NCBI GenBank assembly: GCA_900313745.1
Contig: OMSM01000132.1
Coordinates: 1-6,678 of the forward strand
Source of the DNA: an uncultured Lachnospiraceae bacterium
GTDB lineage: Bacteria > Bacillota > Clostridia > Lachnospirales > Lachnospiraceae
DNA: 6,678 bases
Direction: 5' to 3'
The translations under genes and the position numbers were made by a program. The notes beneath the pieces are model-generated. The model ran no database searches. It saw only the letters and a list, made by a program, of their open reading frames with translations, and was not told the origin of the DNA. Below are positions 1-4,555 of the stretch, in pieces (position 1 is the stretch's first letter; the number at the start of each line of letters is the position of its first letter).

Positions 1-486
1 GCCCGCGACAAGGATGCCATCACAGCGGTCATGCTGCTTTGCGAGGCCGCGGCGTACTACAAGGAGCAGGGCCTGACCCTCTGGGATCAGATGATCAACA
101 TCTACGAGAAGTACGGCTACTACCGCGAGACCCAGTACTCCATCACGATGAAGGGCATCGACGGCGCGGCTGAGATCGAAGCCCTGATGAACGACCTGAG
201 GAACGACCCTCCGAAGAAGTTCGGCCGCTGGACCGTGGAGGAGTTCCGTGACTACAAGACAGGCAGAACCGTCGAGCCCGCGACGGGCAAAGAGGGTGTG
301 ACCGGACTTCCCGAGTCCAACGTGCTCTACTTCGCTCTCGATGAGGACTCCTGGTGCTGCGCGAGGCCTTCCGGCACCGAGCCGAAGATCAAGTTCTACA
401 TGGGCGTCAAGGGAACGAGCATCGATGACGCGAAGGCGCTGTGCGAGGAACTCACCGCTGCGGTGAGGGAGCGCATCGGCAGATAA
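1..486 (+). CDS. Phospho-sugar mutase (phosphoglucomutase/phosphomannomutase family), C-terminal part
   Basis: This is the last 161 codons of an alpha-D-phosphohexomutase; the start and the catalytic phosphoserine, metal-binding and sugar-binding domains lie to the left of the window. The frame is open from base 1 and ends at TAA 484-486. The visible part covers the end of domain 3 (KDAITAVMLLCEAAAYY near the left edge) and domain 4, which carries the phosphate-binding loop RPSGTEPKIKFY (bases 364-399). That loop is a family signature. The style of the domain 3/4 linker (WDQMINIYEKYGYYRETQYS) resembles the roughly 570-580-residue Firmicutes enzymes such as PgcA. By family knowledge it interconverts hexose-6-phosphate and hexose-1-phosphate in the cytoplasm, feeding UDP-glucose or related nucleotide sugars, which suits the downstream polysaccharide genes. 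Substrate preference (glucose or mannose) cannot be told from this fragment. A hairpin follows its stop, so it may be a separate transcription unit. Confidence 0.93.
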   Translation, partial: ARDKDAITAVMLLCEAAAYYKEQGLTLWDQMINIYEKYGYYRETQYSITMKGIDGAAEIEALMNDLRNDPPKKFGRWTVEEFRDYKTGRTVEPATGKEGVTGLPESNVLYFALDEDSWCCARPSGTEPKIKFYMGVKGTSIDDAKALCEELTAAVRERIGR

Positions 487-502
487 GATCAGGCAAAACT
501 TG

Positions 503-532
503 TCCGGGGGCGGGCTTAGTTACGCCCCCGGA
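503..532 (+). terminator. Strong GC hairpin between mutase and glycosyltransferase genes (possible terminator or attenuator)
   Basis: The arms CCGGGGGCG (504-512) and CGCCCCCGG (523-531) pair perfectly over 9 bp, extended to 10 by T503-A532, around a 10-nt loop. It starts 17 nt after the mutase stop, which is a typical terminator position. However, no T-run follows (the next bases are AGCTCCGGCGG), so intrinsic termination would be weak or it may act as a processing or stabilising element. The 3' arm can also join a shorter competing hairpin, CCGGA (528-532) with TCCGG (536-540), just ahead of the next ribosome binding site. The structure is seen directly; the function is inferred. Confidence 0.55.
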
Positions 533-551
533 AGCTCCGGCGGAGAGAGGA

Positions 552-1892
552 ATGTCGATCAGGAGCGATATTGGCAAAACGCTGCGTTACGCGGGGCGGA
601 ACGGTGTCATTGACACCTATTACGCCGCGCGTGAGCGCATTAAGGAAAAGGTTGCCGACCTGAAGGTCAGCGAGGATACGGTCTCGGAGGACGAGCTCGC
701 GAGGCAGCGCCGGATTTCGGCGAGGCTTTCGGCGGGGGAGACACCGGAGGCCGTATTCGGCGTGAGCACGGCTCTTCGCGAGGCACCGCTGATCAGCCTT
801 CTGGTTCCGGCGTATGAGACGCCGGAGCCCTTCCTTCTTGCACTCATGATGTCGGTGTTCTCCCAGACCTACGGAAACTGGGAGCTGGTGATCGCAGACG
901 CAAGCCTGAGCGACAGGGTCTCGGAGCTGGCAAACCGCTTCGACGATTCGAGAATCGTGTACAGGAGGCTCGCCTCCAACGGCGGGATTTCCGCCAATAC
1001 CAATGAGGCGGCGGTGATCGCGCGCGGGGACTACGTCGCCTTCCTGGACCACGACGACATCCTTACGCCGGATGCGGTGTTTGAGATCGCGAAGAGGATC
1101 ATGATCACCGGCTGCGAGATTGTCTATTCGGACGAGGACAAGTGCGACGAGACGGGGAAGCGCTTTTTCGAGCGCAATATCAAGCCCGATTTCAACCTGG
1201 ATTACCTGCTCGCCAACAACTACATCTGCCATTTCCTCGCGATGCGCCGGGGTCTCTTTCTCGCGCTTAAGTTAAGGAGCGAGTTTGACGGAGCCCAGGA
1301 TTATGATCTTCTCCTGAGGGCGCCCAAGTCCTCCATAGAGCACGTGCCGCGGATTCTCTATCACTGGAGGGTGCACAGCGGCTCCACCGCGGGGGATCCC
1401 CAGAGCAAGGACTACGCCGTTGAGGCGGGGAAAAGGGCGCTGGAGTCCTATTTCTCCGACGCCGGGGTGAGCGCTGTCGTGTCCCACTCGAGGCACCGCG
1501 GCTTCTACCGCATCGACTATGAGCCGGACCTCTTCGGCGCGAGAGCTGATGTGGGCGTGATCGGCGGCAAGGTGCTGAACCGGCACCACAGAATCATCGG
1601 AGGAGCCTACGACGAGGAGGGAAAACTCCTCTTTGCCGGCCTGCACGAGAGGGAGAGCGGGCCGAGCCACCGCGCGGACACCAGGCAGGACGTGAGCGCG
1701 GTGGACGTCAGGTGCATGAAGATCCGCCCTGAGCTCGAGTATGTCTACGAGGAAGTTTTTCACTGCCCTTACAGCGGGCATGTGATGCTTGGAAGCGAGG
1801 ATTACAGGGAACTGAGCATCGAGTTCTGCCGGAGGGCCGCTCAGATCGGATACCTCGTGGTCTTCGAACCGGCGATGACAAGGGTGGTATAG
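552..1892 (+). CDS. GT2 family glycosyltransferase with reduced second domain
   Basis: Encodes 446 residues. ATG 552 is chosen because GGAGAGAGG (542-550) lies just upstream and the frame further left (from 441) overlaps the mutase and hairpin with no family-like sequence. After a helical, charged N-terminus (1-75) comes a GT-A fold: LISLLVPAYETP (80-91), SVFSQTYGNWELVIADAS (101-118), NGGISANTNEA (143-153), the nucleotide-sugar/metal motif DHDD (166-169), YSDEDK (192-197), EFDGAQDYDLLLR (244-256) and YHWRVHSGSTA (270-280). These are typical of large, two-domain GT2 enzymes of O-antigen, capsule or rhamnan clusters. The part after residue 325 resembles only the end of the usual second GT domain (DVGVIGGKV at 333-341, QDVSAVDVRCMKIR at 379-392, a final GYLVVFEPA); the second nucleotide-binding half is absent. 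No membrane segment is seen, so it is probably cytoplasmic, transferring a sugar to a lipid-linked intermediate. Donor and acceptor are unknown. Confidence 0.9.
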   Translation: MSIRSDIGKTLRYAGRNGVIDTYYAARERIKEKVADLKVSEDTVSEDELARQRRISARLSAGETPEAVFGVSTALREAPLISLLVPAYETPEPFLLALMMSVFSQTYGNWELVIADASLSDRVSELANRFDDSRIVYRRLASNGGISANTNEAAVIARGDYVAFLDHDDILTPDAVFEIAKRIMITGCEIVYSDEDKCDETGKRFFERNIKPDFNLDYLLANNYICHFLAMRRGLFLALKLRSEFDGAQDYDLLLRAPKSSIEHVPRILYHWRVHSGSTAGDPQSKDYAVEAGKRALESYFSDAGVSAVVSHSRHRGFYRIDYEPDLFGARADVGVIGGKVLNRHHRIIGGAYDEEGKLLFAGLHERESGPSHRADTRQDVSAVDVRCMKIRPELEYVYEEVFHCPYSGHVMLGSEDYRELSIEFCRRAAQIGYLVVFEPAMTRVV

Positions 1893-2996
1893 GTGATGGC
1901 GGATCACCGGACAACGGTAGTCATACCGAATTACAACGGCATAAAGTACATCGCGGACTGTCTCGACTCCCTGCTCGCCGGCACGGTGGTACCCGAGATT
2001 ATTGTAGTGGATAATGCTTCGGCGGACGGAAGCTTCGAGCTGGTCCGGGACAGCTATCCCCAGGTGCGCCTTCTCCGTCTTAAGGTGAACACAGGCTTCT
2101 GCCACGCGGTGAACAGCGGGCTCCGGCTCACAAGGACAGAGTACGTGATGCTCCTGAACAATGACACCCGCGTGGAGAAGGATGCCGTGGAGAAGCTTGC
2201 CGCCGGGCTGATGCAGAGGAAGAAGTGCTTCGCGGTACAGGCGAGGATGCTTTCCATGCGCGATCCCTCGGTGCTTGATGATGCCGGGGACGAGTACTGC
2301 GCGCTCGGCTGGGCTTACCCCAGAGGAAAGGCGAAGCCGGCGGACAGCTATCCGAAGGCAGGGGAGATTTTCTCCGCGTGCGCGGGCGCAGCGATGTACA
2401 GGCGGGAGGTTTTCGACCGCATCGGCTATTTTGACGAGAGGCACTACTGCTATCTCGAGGATATAGACATCAGCTACAGGGCCAGAATTTACGGCTATTA
2501 CTGCTATTACCTTCCGGACGCGACGGTCTATCACGCGGGCAGCGCCTCGAGCGGCGCGGTGCACAATGAGTTCAAGGAGAGGATGGCTGCGGGAAACAAC
2601 CGCTACCTTCTCTGGAAGAACATGCCTGCGGTTCAGTACGGCCTCAACTACCCGCTGTTCCGGCTGGGAGAGAAGGTCAAGCAGAGATACTTTGACCGGC
2701 GCGGGCTGGGCGATGCCTGGGCGGACGGGCTGACACGGGGCAGCTACCTGATCCGGCGCGCGAAATACATCAGCGGGGAACGGAAGGCCGACCTGCCCAC
2801 GAAGGGCACCATAAGCGAGGAGGCAGGGACGGAGCTCTTTTCGTCCGGGCCGGAGAAGAGTGCGTGGGATGAGCCCGCAGCCGTCCATCCGCTCTACCTT
2901 GGGGGAAAGGTGAAGTTTTCCCCGATAAATCTGCCCAACTACGTTAAGATACAGCTTCTCCTTTGGAAGAATATCGCGGGGAGATTCACGAATTGA
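1893..2996 (+). CDS. GT2 family glycosyltransferase (WbbL/rhamnosyltransferase-like)
   Basis: Encodes 367 residues from GTG 1893, or 366 from ATG 1896; the two start codons are adjacent and directly follow the TAG stop at 1890-1892, so translation is probably coupled. AGGG at 1881-1884 can serve either start. Numbering from GTG, GT-A motifs appear in order: VVIPNYNG (9-16), VVDNASADGS (38-47), NTGFCHAVNSGL (66-77), LLNNDTRV (87-94) as the DXD-type site, GAAMYRREVFDRIGYFDE (165-182), EDIDISYRAR (189-198, the likely base and acceptor region) and YHAGSASS (213-220). This pattern matches the GT2 group that includes many dTDP-rhamnosyltransferases, but the donor cannot be fixed from sequence. A hydrophilic C-terminal tail of about 75 residues (290-367) has no motif I recognise. 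The protein is probably cytoplasmic or membrane-associated and acts on the lipid-linked oligosaccharide begun by the next gene's product. Confidence 0.92.
   Translation: MMADHRTTVVIPNYNGIKYIADCLDSLLAGTVVPEIIVVDNASADGSFELVRDSYPQVRLLRLKVNTGFCHAVNSGLRLTRTEYVMLLNNDTRVEKDAVEKLAAGLMQRKKCFAVQARMLSMRDPSVLDDAGDEYCALGWAYPRGKAKPADSYPKAGEIFSACAGAAMYRREVFDRIGYFDERHYCYLEDIDISYRARIYGYYCYYLPDATVYHAGSASSGAVHNEFKERMAAGNNRYLLWKNMPAVQYGLNYPLFRLGEKVKQRYFDRRGLGDAWADGLTRGSYLIRRAKYISGERKADLPTKGTISEEAGTELFSSGPEKSAWDEPAAVHPLYLGGKVKFSPINLPNYVKIQLLLWKNIAGRFTN
2978..2983 (+). promoter_or_regulatory. Ribosome binding site that fixes a TTG start
   Basis: GGGGAG lies inside the end of the preceding gene, 9 nt before TTG 2993. 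This supports TTG 2993 as the real start of the phosphotransferase gene. An earlier in-frame TTG at 2963 has no comparable site. Confidence 0.65.
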
Positions 2997-4402
2997 TCAA
3001 GGACAACCAGACTTATTTCAACCGCCTGCACGTCGTACTCGACGGACTTCTTGTCGTCGGCTCGTACACGGCAGCCTGGTTCATAAAGTTCCGGTCGCCG
3101 ATGGCAACCACCACACCCGGAGTCACCGCCTATTCCATGGCGATGTACTTCTCGGTGCTTTATTATATTGTTCCCCTGTACCTGGTGCTCTACTCGATCA
3201 ACAACCTCTACACCTCCCGCCGCGTCACCCGCATACGCAACGAGTTCGCCGAGATCATCCGGGCCAACACCTTCGGCGTGATCGGCGTCATGGCTATTTT
3301 CTACATCTCGGATCTCGGGGATTTCTCCCGGACCATGATCTTCATCTTCTTCCTTGTGAACATCGCGGCGACCTGTTCGGTTCACTACATGTTCCGCTCG
3401 GTGCTTTATCACCTCAGAAGAAGGGGAAACAACTTAAAACATGTGCTCTGCATCGGTTATTCCAGGGCAGCGGAGGAGTACATCGACCGCCTTCAGACCA
3501 ACGGCCAGTGGGGGTATGTCGTCCACGGAATCCTTGACGACCATGTGCCGAGGGGCACGGTCTACCGCGGGGTAAAGGTGCTCGGGGCGATCGGTAACCT
3601 TAAGTACATTCTTCCGGAGAACAAGCTGGACGAGATCGCGATCACCCTCTCGCTGAACGACTACAGCAACCTGGAGAAAATCGTCGACGAGTGCGAGAAA
3701 TCCGGCGTCCACACGAAGTTCATCCCGGATTACACCTCGCTTTTCCCGAGCCATCCCTACACCGAGGATCTTATGGGGCTCCCGGTCATCAACATCCGCT
3801 ATGTTCCGCTGACCAACACGGTGAACATTCTTGTTAAGCGCATGGTGGACATCGTCGGGTCCCTTATCGCCATCGTGATTTTCTCGCCGGTCATGTTATT
3901 TGCGGCGGTCGGGACAAAACTGACGAGCAAGGGCCCGGTGATCTACCGCCAGACAAGGATAGGGCTGCACAGCAAGCCCTTCACCATGTATAAATTCCGC
4001 ACGATGAGGATGCAGTCCGAGAGCGAGGAGAAGAAGGGCTGGACGACGAAGGACGACCCGAGGGTCACTGCGTTCGGCGCCTTCCTGCGCAGGACGAGCA
4101 TTGACGAGATGCCGCAGTTCTTCAACGTGCTCTTCGGAAAGATGAGCCTCGTGGGCCCCCGCCCGGAGAGACCTCAGTTCGTGGAGAAGTTCAAGGAGGA
4201 GATCCCGAGATATATGGTCAAGCACCAGGTCCGCCCCGGAATCACCGGCTGGGCCCAGGTGAACGGATACCGGGGCGACACCTCTATCCGGAGGAGAATC
4301 GAGTACGATCTCTACTATATAGAGAACTGGACGCTGTGGTTTGATTTCCGGATCATGTTCCTCACGGTGTTCAAGGGTTTTATCAACAAAAACGCCTATT
4401 AA
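2993..4402 (+). CDS. Undecaprenyl-phosphate sugar-1-phosphate transferase (polyprenyl glycosylphosphotransferase, WcaJ/CpsE type)
   Basis: Encodes 469 residues. The TTG start shares bases with the previous stop (TTGA, 2993-2996) and gives an N-terminus, MIKDNQTYFNRLHVVLD, that I recall from Clostridia homologues. Domains: four N-terminal membrane segments (about 15-32, 46-67, 90-107, 112-132), a Rossmann-like CoA-binding-type region (about 148-250, starting LKHVLCIGYSRAAEEY), then the bacterial sugar transferase domain (about 278-469). That domain has a membrane or re-entrant helix (285-306), KFRTM (334-338), the Asp-Glu pair D371-E372 in SIDEMPQ, LVGPRPE (386-392) and RPGITGWAQVNGYRGDT (414-430). 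In this family the Asp-Glu dyad is catalytic. It transfers a sugar-1-phosphate, often glucose- or galactose-1-phosphate from a UDP-sugar, to undecaprenyl phosphate at the inner membrane face, starting repeat-unit assembly. Length is normal for the long form. The exact sugar is not readable from the sequence. Confidence 0.95.
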   Translation: MIKDNQTYFNRLHVVLDGLLVVGSYTAAWFIKFRSPMATTTPGVTAYSMAMYFSVLYYIVPLYLVLYSINNLYTSRRVTRIRNEFAEIIRANTFGVIGVMAIFYISDLGDFSRTMIFIFFLVNIAATCSVHYMFRSVLYHLRRRGNNLKHVLCIGYSRAAEEYIDRLQTNGQWGYVVHGILDDHVPRGTVYRGVKVLGAIGNLKYILPENKLDEIAITLSLNDYSNLEKIVDECEKSGVHTKFIPDYTSLFPSHPYTEDLMGLPVINIRYVPLTNTVNILVKRMVDIVGSLIAIVIFSPVMLFAAVGTKLTSKGPVIYRQTRIGLHSKPFTMYKFRTMRMQSESEEKKGWTTKDDPRVTAFGAFLRRTSIDEMPQFFNVLFGKMSLVGPRPERPQFVEKFKEEIPRYMVKHQVRPGITGWAQVNGYRGDTSIRRRIEYDLYYIENWTLWFDFRIMFLTVFKGFINKNAY

Positions 4403-4405
4403 GCG

Positions 4406-4433
4406 CCGGAAACTGTCTACTTGTACATTCCGG
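4406..4433 (+). terminator. Weak hairpin just after the phosphotransferase gene (possible terminator)
   Basis: CCGGAA (4406-4411) and TTCCGG (4428-4433) form a 6-bp stem beginning 3 nt after the stop. It can be extended past a 2-nt bulge by TGT (4414-4416) with ACA (4425-4427). Only a short T-run follows (TTT at 4437-4439), so it would be a poor intrinsic terminator. Structure seen; function tentative. Confidence 0.3.
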
Positions 4434-4461
4434 TACTTTGTGCGAAAATATCGACTATACT
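4421..4461 (+). promoter_or_regulatory. Candidate sigma-A-type promoter region before the LCP gene
   Basis: Two weak candidates sit here. TATACT (4456-4461) matches the -10 consensus at 5 of 6 positions but has no recognisable -35 box 16-18 bp upstream; if used, transcription would begin near 4468, at the foot of the leader hairpin. The other is TTGTAC (4421-4426), 17 bp, then GAAAAT (4444-4449) with TG at 4441-4442 as an extended -10. The gap is richer in A and T than the genes around it, which suits a promoter. Neither candidate is strong. Confidence 0.3.
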
Positions 4462-4466
4462 TTGTC

Positions 4467-4516
4467 TGGATGATACTTCTTGGGCCTTGGACGGACAGGG
4501 GCGGAGGTATCATCTG
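4467..4516 (+). promoter_or_regulatory. Leader stem-loop ahead of the LCP gene
   Basis: GATGATAC (4469-4476) is an exact reverse complement of GTATCATC (4507-4514). The stem continues inward through T4477-G4506, T4478-A4505, C4479-G4504 and T4480-G4503, giving 12 pairs with two G-U. Two more outer G-U pairs are possible, and the loop is 22 nt (4481-4502). The 3' arm contains a GGAGG sequence that looks like a ribosome binding site but has no fitting gene; the true site for the LCP gene is 30 nt further on. It could be a 5'-end stabilising structure, an attenuator or an inverted-repeat protein-binding site. Nothing here matches a riboswitch class I recognise. Confidence 0.4.
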
Positions 4517-4544
4517 TTGTTGCGTCTTTAAAACAGTGAAATAC

Positions 4545-4549
4545 AGGAG
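4545..4549 (+). promoter_or_regulatory. Ribosome binding site of the LCP gene
   Basis: AGGAG placed 6 nt before ATG 4556. It fixes the start of the LCP gene, whose N-terminal low-complexity region could otherwise be doubted as coding. Confidence 0.75.
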
Positions 4550-4555
4550 TACCTT

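Noticed and set aside
441..551. N-terminal extension of the first GT gene into the mutase gene
   Set aside because: The extension overlaps the mutase end and the hairpin, has no family-like sequence, and ATG 552 has a good ribosome binding site.
1500..1560. Frameshift or sequencing error as the cause of the missing second GT domain
   Set aside because: The same frame is open and family-like on both sides of the junction, so an in-frame loss explains it better than a frameshift.
1272..2888. Long open frame on the minus strand (538 codons)
   Set aside because: It is opposite two GT2 genes with clear family motifs, has no ribosome binding site or family resemblance, and spans the junction of both genes.
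2963..2992. Earlier TTG start for the phosphotransferase
   Set aside because: No clear ribosome binding site, and it would add ten residues not expected in the family. TTG 2993 with GGGGAG fits better.
4517..4531. Tiny leader frame TTG-TTG-CGT-CTT-TAA after a GGAGG sequence in the LCP leader
   Set aside because: Four codons with a weak start; the GGAGG lies in a predicted stem. Too short and unsupported to call a leader peptide.
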